From: Metarhizobium sp964253915
GTDB lineage: Bacteria > Pseudomonadota > Alphaproteobacteria > Rhizobiales > Rhizobiaceae
DNA: 64,000 bases
Assembly: GCF_964253915.1 (NCBI RefSeq)
Contig: NZ_CAXUSG020000005.1
Coordinates: 248,001 to 312,000, forward strand
Direction of reading: 5' to 3'
Part shown: piece by piece, positions 36,028-42,719 of the stretch
Position numbering within the stretch: the first letter of the stretch is position 1
Layout of the letters: the number at the start of each line of letters is the position of its first letter
The notes under the pieces: generated by a model
Databases searched by the model: none
What the model saw: the letters and a program-made list of their open reading frames with translations, nothing else
What the model was told of the DNA's origin: nothing
Made by a program: the position numbers and the translations under genes

Positions 36028-36984
36028 CTACATCCGCTTCACGCAACGGAAACCGACATGACTTGTCGATGTATCCTCCGTTTCAGCATGGCGTGCGGCC
36101 GGCCGGTAGCGCTGGCAATAGTTCGGGGCGCACAGATGTGATCCCCCCTTCAGTACGCGTTGCGGAATACGAATGGCCGGTTGCTGGGGATCGAAACTGG
36201 TTTCGACGCCTGCTCCCCGTGGATTGACCGGGACGCAACATGGAGACTTGGCCGGTTCGGGATGGCGGGCAGACCAATAGTCGGTCGTCCATTCCCAGAC
36301 ATTTCCGATCATATCATAGAGACCATAGGGGTTGGCCGGGAAGGACTTGACCGCCGATGTGCGTTCCGTGCCTTTCGGTTTGGTGCTGTGGGTCGGAAAC
36401 ATTCCTTGCCAGGTATTGGCCATGAGAACGCCACCCGGTATCAGCTCATCTCCCCAGGCGAATTCGGTATCGTCCGATCCGCCGCGCGCAGCCAGCTCGA
36501 ACTCGGCTTCCGTGGGCAGATCATACCCTGCCCACCGCGCATAGGCCTGGGCGTCCGTATAAGCAACGTGAACGACAGGATGGTCGAGTTTGCCGCGGAG
36601 GTTGCTTTGGCCGCCGAGGGGGCGCCGCCAGTTCGCCCGGAAGGTGAAGCTCCACCATTGCCAGAAATCCCGACCTTTGATCGTTTTCGGCGGCGTGAAG
36701 ACAAGTGAACCGGCTCGCAGCATTTCCGGCAAAGCTCCGGGGTAGTTCTTTGCGTCCGGAACTTTCTCGGCAACGGTGACGTGCCCCGTCGCTTCGACGA
36801 ACGCCATGAATTGCCGGTTGGTGACCGGCGCCTCCATCATCCAGAAGCCATCGACCGTAACCGGGTGTGCGGGGGCTTCCTCCGGATAGTGGTGATCTGA
36901 TCCCATGACAAAGGTCCGACCCGGTATCCAGATCAGTTCGCCGCTGCGGGTAATGTTTCCTGCCATCTCTGCTGCGAGCGTCAT
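36028..36984 (-). CDS. Formylglycine-generating enzyme (SUMF1/FGE-sulfatase) family protein
   Basis: 318 aa from ATG 36984, which follows GGAGG at ideal spacing. The SUMF1 domain runs from ELIWIPGRTFVMGSD (15-29) through DAQAYARWAGYDLPTEAEFE to the C-terminal active site GGSHLCAPNYCQRYRPAAR (280-298). Cys285 and Cys290 have the spacing of the two catalytic, copper-binding cysteines of true FGE (336 and 341 in the human enzyme), and the ending VGFRC is conserved. Many SUMF1-domain proteins lack these cysteines, so this one is probably an active oxidase making formylglycine. No signal peptide is evident, and no sulfatase or phosphonate hydrolase gene is in the window. Confidence 0.88.
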   Translation of the reverse strand: MTLAAEMAGNITRSGELIWIPGRTFVMGSDHHYPEEAPAHPVTVDGFWMMEAPVTNRQFMAFVEATGHVTVAEKVPDAKNYPGALPEMLRAGSLVFTPPKTIKGRDFWQWWSFTFRANWRRPLGGQSNLRGKLDHPVVHVAYTDAQAYARWAGYDLPTEAEFELAARGGSDDTEFAWGDELIPGGVLMANTWQGMFPTHSTKPKGTERTSAVKSFPANPYGLYDMIGNVWEWTTDYWSARHPEPAKSPCCVPVNPRGAGVETSFDPQQPAIRIPQRVLKGGSHLCAPNYCQRYRPAARHAETEDTSTSHVGFRCVKRM

Positions 36985-37038
36985 GCCTGCCTCCGATTGC
37001 CTTCGAGGAAGCTTGTCCGGACCGGAGCACTGGAGGAA

Positions 37039-37053
37039 GTACGCAACGGTAAA
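37039..37053 (-). promoter_or_regulatory. Cluster motif, site A (FGE-like operon)
   Basis: The plus strand reads GTACGCAACGGTAAA; on the minus strand this is TTTACCGTTGCGTAC followed by TTCCTCC. It ends 54 bases before the FGE-like start codon. Near-identical copies stand before the other units of the cluster. Operator or promoter; function inferred. Confidence 0.7.
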
Positions 37054-37179
37054 CGTCGGGGCGTTTCGGCATGTTGTCCGCGAAAAGCCCATTTCGCCCC
37101 GAAATCCCGCGTTTTCAGCAGGTTGACATTCAGTTTTCGGGTCGCAGACGACGCGCAACAAGGACGTAATCGCCTGCAC

Positions 37180-37195
37180 TTTAACTGTAACGTAC
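37180..37195 (+). promoter_or_regulatory. Cluster motif, site B (outer-membrane protein 1)
   Basis: TTTAACTGTAACGTAC followed by TTCCTGA, the same element as site A with one extra base, in the opposite orientation. It ends 70 bases before the preferred start of the outer-membrane protein (37266) and 55 before an alternative ATG at 37251. Confidence 0.65.
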
Positions 37196-37265
37196 TTCCT
37201 GACAGAGCGAGACATCCGCATCCTCCGATCACTTTGTTTCAACGCAAGCAATGAGGAGAACGCGG

Positions 37266-38069
37266 ATGGTGGGTCTGAAAGCTGGCGGGCTGGCCGCTAT
37301 CGCAATGCTGGCGGTCACGAGGGCGGTATTGGCGCAGGACGCTGAAAACGATTTGGCCAAGAAGCTCAGCAATCCCGTCGCTTCGCTGATCAGCGTGCCG
37401 TTCCAGTTCAACTACGATGGCGGATATGGGCCAACCGACGGAGATCGGATCACGCTGAACATCCAGCCCGTCATTCCCATTACCATCAACGAAGACTGGA
37501 ACCTCATTTCGCGGACGATCGTGCCTATCATCTGGCAGGACGACATCGCCGGGCCGTCCGGCGAACAGTCCGGGCTGGGAGACATCACGCAGAGCTTCTT
37601 CTTCTCGCCGAAGGAGCCGACCGAAAACGGCATCATCTGGGGCGTCGGCCCGGTTTTCCTGCTGCCGACCGCCACGGACGACATGCTTGGAGCCGGCAAG
37701 TTCGGACTGGGTCCAACGGCCGTGGCTCTCAAGCAACAGGGATCGTGGACCGTGGGGGCATTGGCAAACCACATCTGGTCGGTTGCCGGCGATGGAAGCC
37801 GGCCCGATGTCAGCTCCTCCTATCTCCAGCCCTTTGTTTCCTACACGACCCCGGACGCCTGGACCTTCGCGCTCAACACGGAAAGCAGCTACAACTGGAA
37901 GACCGATGATTGGTCGGTTCCCGTCAATTTTCAGGTTTCGAAGCTTGTCCAGTTCGGCCAGCAGCCGGTCAATTTCACGGCAGGCGCTCGCTACTGGGCT
38001 GTCAGCCCGGACAACGGCCCCGAAGGCTGGGGTTTTCGCGTGGCGGTCACCATGCTGTTCCCGAAATAA
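37266..38069 (+). CDS. Outer-membrane beta-barrel protein, MetA-pathway/SphA-like transporter family (1)
   Basis: 267 aa from ATG 37266, which follows GAGGAG; ATG 37251 is the alternative. The signal peptide is clear (MVGLKAGGLAAIAMLAVTRA, cut after AVLA). The mature part alternates hydrophobic and polar residues as in a beta barrel and ends in a Phe-Pro-Lys tail. Segments such as DRITLNIQPVIPITINEDWNLISRTI and SGLGDITQSFFFSPK are typical of small barrels often labelled 'transporter' or 'neuromedin U'. What it carries is unknown. It diverges from the FGE-like gene; 281 bp containing sites A and B separate them. Confidence 0.8.
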   Translation: MVGLKAGGLAAIAMLAVTRAVLAQDAENDLAKKLSNPVASLISVPFQFNYDGGYGPTDGDRITLNIQPVIPITINEDWNLISRTIVPIIWQDDIAGPSGEQSGLGDITQSFFFSPKEPTENGIIWGVGPVFLLPTATDDMLGAGKFGLGPTAVALKQQGSWTVGALANHIWSVAGDGSRPDVSSSYLQPFVSYTTPDAWTFALNTESSYNWKTDDWSVPVNFQVSKLVQFGQQPVNFTAGARYWAVSPDNGPEGWGFRVAVTMLFPK

Positions 38070-38100
38070 GCGATCCGGTTTGGAACAGCGGCTTTCCCAG

Positions 38101-38156
38101 AGCAATTCCGGCAAATATGCGGAGCGCTTTTGCATCCATAATTGCGTAGAAGCAAA
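38101..38156 (+). repeat. Rhizobial intergenic palindromic repeat, copy 2
   Basis: Begins AGCAATTCCGGCAAA, has a central GGAGCG and TTTTGC, and ends ATAATTGCGTAGAAGCAAAT. It aligns along its length with the elements at 58620 and, reversed, at 11626. It lies just before the long hairpin at 38163. Confidence 0.6.
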
Positions 38157-38162
38157 TGGATC

Positions 38163-38199
38163 GCCCATGTCCGCGTTTCAGGGAAATGCGGACATGGGC
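38163..38199. other. 17-bp hairpin between convergent genes
   Basis: Bases 38163-38179 pair with 38183-38199, 17 bp with one G-T pair and a 3-base loop. Neither direction has a T-run after the stem. It sits between the stop of outer-membrane protein 1 and that of the transglycosylase, so it may end or protect both transcripts. Confidence 0.7.
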
Positions 38200-38223
38200 T
38201 TCGCGTTGTCCTCGGATCGTCAT

Positions 38224-39672
38224 TCATTCAACCCCGCCGTCCGCTGAAGGAAGAGCCGGGCTGGTCATGCTGTGTTCGGCGAGCCGTGTGTAAGCGACGT
38301 AATATTTGTAGATATTGCCGACATAACGGACGGTTTCACGTCCGACGACCGCTGCCGAAGCATGCTCCACATTGCCGAACCAGACGTTGGGATCGAGGTT
38401 CATCGCTTCCGCCCTGCGCCTGAATTTACGCAGGTTGCCAGGCCCGGCATTGTAGGCCGCCAGGGCAAAAAGCAACCTTTCCCGCAGCGGCAAAGCTTCG
38501 TCGTCTATGTAGGTGTCCAGCAGATGGCGCATGTATTTGGCGCCGGCCTCGATGTTTCGTTCGGCGCTGGTATCGACCCCCTTGATGCCCACCGCCTTGT
38601 CGGCTGCGGTGGACGGCAGGAGTTGCATGATACCGACTGCGCCGCGGGAACTGCGCCGGCTCTGATCGAGCTGGGATTCCTGATATCCCTGGGCCGCGAG
38701 CATCAGATAATCGAAGGAGTATTTCTCGCCGTATCGATGAAACGCCGTGACAAGGAGCTGGAATTGCTCGACGTCTTTCGGAGCGTAGGCGCGCTTGACC
38801 ATGCTGTCGCTCTGGTAGAATTTTCGCTTGAGAATGTTCCCGAACGTCGTGCCGATACGATGGTTCTTGACGAACTCGTCCAGCACGGCCTTGAGGTGAG
38901 GGCTGTCCTTTCGGATGGCCCAGGCGATCTTGCCATCCGAAGCGATCTTGATTGTCGGATGTACGGAGATGTGGGGAAATATCCCCGTCCAGAGGTCTGC
39001 CGTATGGCGATCGACGACCGTCCAGTTGAGAAGCCCTGCATTGACCATTTCCAGCAGATCCTCGTCTTCGAGATCCTCGTCCATGGCCGTGATGGCGATT
39101 GCCGGCAGGCCGCTTGCCTGCCGCTGCACGTTGATTGCCGTCAGGTGTTCGTAATAGCTGCTGGACTTGCGGAGAGGGATACCTTCTTCCGCAAGGTCGT
39201 CCAGACTGGCGATCGCACGGCTTTCCGCTCCGACCACCAGAACTTCCTCCGCATCGCCGTAAACAGGCAATGTAAAGTCGACGAGTTCCTGGCGATTGGG
39301 TGTGATCGTCAGATTGGCCATGATGATGTCGCCACGCCCTTCCAGCAGCGCACGGACAAGCTCCTCGCGTCGTGTGGGAACAAAGGCGACGCGCATGCGC
39401 CGGATCTCCTTTTTCCGGTCCTTGTTCAGGCGCTTCTCAAGTTCGCGCCCGAAGTCTACCGCCGTTCCGTACTGCGCGCCCTTGTCGACGAAATAAATAG
39501 TCTTACTGAACGGTACCAGCACACGGATCAGGCGTCGCTTCTCCAGGGCCTCGAAGTCGCCGATATACTGACCCAACAGGTCCCGCGGCAGGGTTTGAGC
39601 TTGGACCGGCCACCGGTCCAAGGTGCCAAAGACAACAGATGCCCAAATGACGACGAACACACATAGACGCAT
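38224..39672 (-). CDS. MltF-like lytic transglycosylase with a solute-binding domain
   Basis: 482 aa from ATG 39672 behind GGGAGG. A signal peptide (to about residue 25, QAQ) is followed by a family-3 solute-binding domain (about 45-285) and an SLT lytic transglycosylase domain (about 310-465). Catalytic Glu332 lies in QGYQESQLD, with SSRGAVGIMQLLPSTA and AAYNAGPGNL completing the fold. In E. coli MltF the binding domain allosterically controls peptidoglycan cleavage in response to muropeptides; the ligand here is unknown. Its promoter region is shared with the divergent regulator through a 35-bp inverted repeat. Confidence 0.9.
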   Translation of the reverse strand: MRLCVFVVIWASVVFGTLDRWPVQAQTLPRDLLGQYIGDFEALEKRRLIRVLVPFSKTIYFVDKGAQYGTAVDFGRELEKRLNKDRKKEIRRMRVAFVPTRREELVRALLEGRGDIIMANLTITPNRQELVDFTLPVYGDAEEVLVVGAESRAIASLDDLAEEGIPLRKSSSYYEHLTAINVQRQASGLPAIAITAMDEDLEDEDLLEMVNAGLLNWTVVDRHTADLWTGIFPHISVHPTIKIASDGKIAWAIRKDSPHLKAVLDEFVKNHRIGTTFGNILKRKFYQSDSMVKRAYAPKDVEQFQLLVTAFHRYGEKYSFDYLMLAAQGYQESQLDQSRRSSRGAVGIMQLLPSTAADKAVGIKGVDTSAERNIEAGAKYMRHLLDTYIDDEALPLRERLLFALAAYNAGPGNLRKFRRRAEAMNLDPNVWFGNVEHASAAVVGRETVRYVGNIYKYYVAYTRLAEHSMTSPALPSADGGVE

Positions 39673-39727
39673 GGATTGCCTCCCGAAAGCGTGTATCGGA
39701 TCATTGCGCATGCTCGGGATTGGGCCA

Positions 39728-39762
39728 GTACGTAACGGTAAATGCTGTTTTACTGTTACGTA
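39728..39762. promoter_or_regulatory. Cluster motif, site C: 35-bp inverted repeat between divergent genes
   Basis: GTACGTAACGGTAAA (39728-39742) and TTTACTGTTACGTAC (39748-39762) are inverted copies with one mismatch and a 5-base spacer. The left arm ends 55 bases from the transglycosylase start, the right arm 56 bases from the regulator start. This is the clearest instance of the cluster motif and a likely operator controlling both genes, including the regulator itself. Confidence 0.75.
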
Positions 39763-39818
39763 CTTCTCCGCTGGCGGCAGAGCCGCTCTATTGACCCATC
39801 TCGATGGAGGGCCAGCCG

Positions 39819-41522
39819 GTGAGCGCGGATGACGAGGACTTGGAGAACTCGCTATCGCGAGGTTCGAGGGGGGAGTTTGATCGCCTGATGAGTGATCACC
39901 GCTTCCGTGTAACGGATCGCAACCGCGCAATCCTGAAGTACCTCTCGGATCTGCATTTTTCCGGAGAGAGCGATGGTGCAAAAGCCTACTCGATCGCAAT
40001 CGATGTTCTTGGTCGCAGCTCCGACTTCGAGCCTTCACTCGATCCCATTGTGCGGATTGAACTCAGTCGATTGCGATCGGCGCTGGAGGCTTACTACTGT
40101 GCATTCGGTCATGAGAGCCCGGTGTGGCTGACAATACCGAGAGGCCGATATGTCGTCCGTTTCGTGAGTGCCGCGCAGCAGAAATCCGATTGCGATCCGG
40201 GCGGTCGAGGCAATGAAGCCGACTTCGGTGATGGCGATTGCGATGACGAAGCAGTGGCATCCGGTGGGCATCGACCCGCGGGCTGGCGGGATTTCGCTGC
40301 GGCTGCCTCATGTTTCTGTTTTCTGGCTGTCGCGGTTGCGGCTGTCTGGTATCTGACGGAAGGATGGGTTGGATCTACCCAGCCCACCGTCACGGTAACC
40401 GTCACCCCCGTCGGGGAAAGCTTGGATCTCCATTCCAGTGCGTTGCGTGACAATCTGCAGGTGGCCCTCGTTCGGTTCGATACACTGAGAGTCGGTTATG
40501 CCGGCGCCGATCGTCATCGGCCTGCCGATTATACCATCGATATCCGGTTTGTCGAAACGCCGCATCTGCGTCGAGCGCAGTGGCTCATTGTCGATAATCA
40601 CGACAAAAGTCTGCTTGATGGGGGTGTTGAGGAGGTCAGCGCCGAGAACATGCCTCACGAGGCCGCGGACCAGCAGCTCGCCACATTGCTCGCCATACGA
40701 ATTGCCGATCGGGATAGCGCGATCAGCAAGGCGGAGATGGAGCGGGCACCAATGGCGTCGCGGGGGAATGCGTGTATCCTTCGCGCCTACAAGGCGGTCC
40801 GGACGCAGAACGAGCCCGAGATTGAAGCCGCATTTGATTGCCTTCAGCGAACTGTCCTGGCCGATCCGAGGAATGCGACTGCCACCGCGTTTCTTTCCAA
40901 GGTCGTTGCGACCAAGGGGAACAAGGAGGCCCGGCAGCTGGCTGCAACGCTTGCGGAGCAGGCGGTGGTGTACGATCCGAGGTCCGACGTCGCGCAACTG
41001 GCGCTGGCCAAGAGTCATTTCGCCAACGGGCGTTTGGACGCGGCGATCGGATCAGCGCGGCTTGCGCTTGCCGATAATCCAAACAGCGCAGACACGGCAG
41101 CGACACTTGCCTTCTACCTGTTCTCTCGTGGCGAGTGGGATGAAGCGACCAGAATGGCGAATTTAGCCCTGAGCTTCAAGGACATCGTGCCGACGGAAGC
41201 CCTTCTGGTGAAGGCGCTCGACGCCTTCCGAAACAAGGATTGGGCTTTGGCTGCGCGCATTGCCAACGAAATCTCGCCCCGAGACAGTCTCGCACGGGTG
41301 GTGAGGGCTGCAGCGCTCGGCCGGCTCGGACCGAGCGCCGACACCTCCATGGAACTCATCGAGCTGCGGACGCGCTATCCCGATCTCTCGCGTGAAAGCG
41401 AGGAGTTGATCCGTGCGCAGCTTTTCCGTTCGCAGTTTGCCTTTTCGCTGAAAACAGGCTTGGCCCTGGCCTCCGCCAACTACTCTGCTGCCGCCACAAC
41501 GGATCGGGAGCCGGATTTATGA
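39819..41522 (+). CDS. Membrane-anchored regulator-like protein with periplasmic repeat domain
   Basis: 567 aa. GTG 39819 is chosen because GGAGGG lies 7 bases upstream; ATG 39804 is in frame. Residues 20-115 form a compact domain (FRVTDRNRAILKYLSD, AYSIAIDVLGRSSDFEPSLD, PIVRIELSRLRSALEAYY, LTIPRGRYVVRF) found at the N-terminus of many alphaproteobacterial adenylate-cyclase-like and TPR proteins, and resembling a DNA-binding module. A Gly/Asp-rich linker and one membrane helix (about 157-180) follow. The remainder, probably periplasmic, contains helical TPR-like repeats (e.g. ARQLAATLAEQAVVYDPRSD). The layout recalls CadC/ToxR-type one-component regulators. That it binds the cluster motif is inference. 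Confidence 0.7.
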   Translation: MSADDEDLENSLSRGSRGEFDRLMSDHRFRVTDRNRAILKYLSDLHFSGESDGAKAYSIAIDVLGRSSDFEPSLDPIVRIELSRLRSALEAYYCAFGHESPVWLTIPRGRYVVRFVSAAQQKSDCDPGGRGNEADFGDGDCDDEAVASGGHRPAGWRDFAAAASCFCFLAVAVAAVWYLTEGWVGSTQPTVTVTVTPVGESLDLHSSALRDNLQVALVRFDTLRVGYAGADRHRPADYTIDIRFVETPHLRRAQWLIVDNHDKSLLDGGVEEVSAENMPHEAADQQLATLLAIRIADRDSAISKAEMERAPMASRGNACILRAYKAVRTQNEPEIEAAFDCLQRTVLADPRNATATAFLSKVVATKGNKEARQLAATLAEQAVVYDPRSDVAQLALAKSHFANGRLDAAIGSARLALADNPNSADTAATLAFYLFSRGEWDEATRMANLALSFKDIVPTEALLVKALDAFRNKDWALAARIANEISPRDSLARVVRAAALGRLGPSADTSMELIELRTRYPDLSRESEELIRAQLFRSQFAFSLKTGLALASANYSAAATTDREPDL

Positions 41523-41629
41523 CAGCGACTGCCGCCGCGGTTGATTGCACCGGCATGGAGGTCGCCGGGCGGCAGAGGAGAAGGGGTGCGGGTTTCGTCC
41601 GCAAGGCCCCCTGAGGGGCGGCCCGTAAA

Positions 41630-41645
41630 TGTTACCGTTGCGTAC
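41630..41645 (+). promoter_or_regulatory. Cluster motif, site D (outer-membrane protein 2 and MscS channel)
   Basis: TGTTACCGTTGCGTAC followed by TTG, matching the core TTACCGTTGCGTACTT of site A. It ends 55 bases before the start of outer-membrane protein 2. No complete opposing arm is present. Confidence 0.68.
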
Positions 41646-41700
41646 TTGTTGAAACAGACCTTCGATCAAGGATGTGCAGGCAGCAGGAAAGGTGGAGACA

Positions 41701-42660
41701 ATGCGGCGAAATCGGATGTTACATGGTGCAACAGTGGTGGCAGCGGCCTTGGCGCCAGCCGTGGCTTATGGTGCCGAGGGCGGCATCGGCTTTTACCTGC
41801 TGGGTTCGAAAGGTCCGTCCGCTGCCGTCATGCCACCTCCCGGCGTATACTTCCAGAATGATCTCTATTTCTTCAGCGGTGACGTGGGAGCCGGAAAAGA
41901 ACTCCCCACTGGCGGGCGGCTGGCCGTTGGCGTGCAGGGCGATGCAGTCATTGAGCTACCGACGCTCATCTGGGTCCTGCCCGAAGAAATTGCCGGCGGG
42001 CATCTGGGGCTGACGGCATCGCTGCCGATCGGCTGGAAGAAGACCAATGCCGACCTGACACTCGCCGGTCCTCTCGGAGGTACGGCAAGCGCCTCGGTCA
42101 GCGACGCGGTTTTCACCGTGGGGGATCCGGTCCTCGGCGGTTTCCTGGGATGGCAGAACGGCGATTTTCATTGGCAGGTCGGCACGATGGTCAACGTTCC
42201 GATCGGCGACTATCAGGAGGGCGAGATTTCCAACATAGCCTTCCATCACTGGGGAGCCGACGTTTTCGCAGCGGCGACCTGGCTCGATCCTGATTCAGGC
42301 CTAGATCTCTCCGGCGTCGTGGGGATGACCTTCAACGCGGAAAACCCGGTGACGGACTATCGCAGCGGCAACGAGTTCCATTTCGAATGGGCCGCCGTCA
42401 AGCATTTCAGCCCCCAGTTCGATGCCGGCTTGGTCGGTTATTATTACGATCAGCTCAGCGGTGACTCCGGCGATGGCGCGAGTGGACCATTCAAAGGGCG
42501 GGCAGCATCGATCGGCGCCACAATCGGTTGGAATTTCAAGGTCGGAGAAACACCTGTCTCGGCCAGGATCAAGTATTTCCACGAGTTTGCTGTCCGAAAC
42601 CGCGCCGAAGGTGATGCGGTCTTTCTGACGGTTTCAATGCCACTGTCCATCACCAAGTAG
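41701..42660 (+). CDS. Outer-membrane beta-barrel protein, SphA/MetA-pathway family (2)
   Basis: 319 aa from ATG 41701 with GGTGGAG upstream. Signal peptide MRRNRMLHGATVVAAALAPA ends at about residue 24 (AYGA). The mature start EGGIGFYLLGSKGPSAAVMP and the later GGFLGWQNGDFHWQVGTMVN and YRSGNEFHFEWAAVKHFSPQ fit the SphA family of small barrels associated with hydrophobic-compound uptake. It is longer than and only distantly similar to the barrel protein at 37266. The MscS gene follows 59 bp later on the same strand. Confidence 0.8.
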   Translation: MRRNRMLHGATVVAAALAPAVAYGAEGGIGFYLLGSKGPSAAVMPPPGVYFQNDLYFFSGDVGAGKELPTGGRLAVGVQGDAVIELPTLIWVLPEEIAGGHLGLTASLPIGWKKTNADLTLAGPLGGTASASVSDAVFTVGDPVLGGFLGWQNGDFHWQVGTMVNVPIGDYQEGEISNIAFHHWGADVFAAATWLDPDSGLDLSGVVGMTFNAENPVTDYRSGNEFHFEWAAVKHFSPQFDAGLVGYYYDQLSGDSGDGASGPFKGRAASIGATIGWNFKVGETPVSARIKYFHEFAVRNRAEGDAVFLTVSMPLSITK

Positions 42661-42719
42661 AGGGTTTTGTAACCTTGAGGCGTCAGGATGTCCTTCTATA
42701 AATGAGAGGGGCAAGTGGG

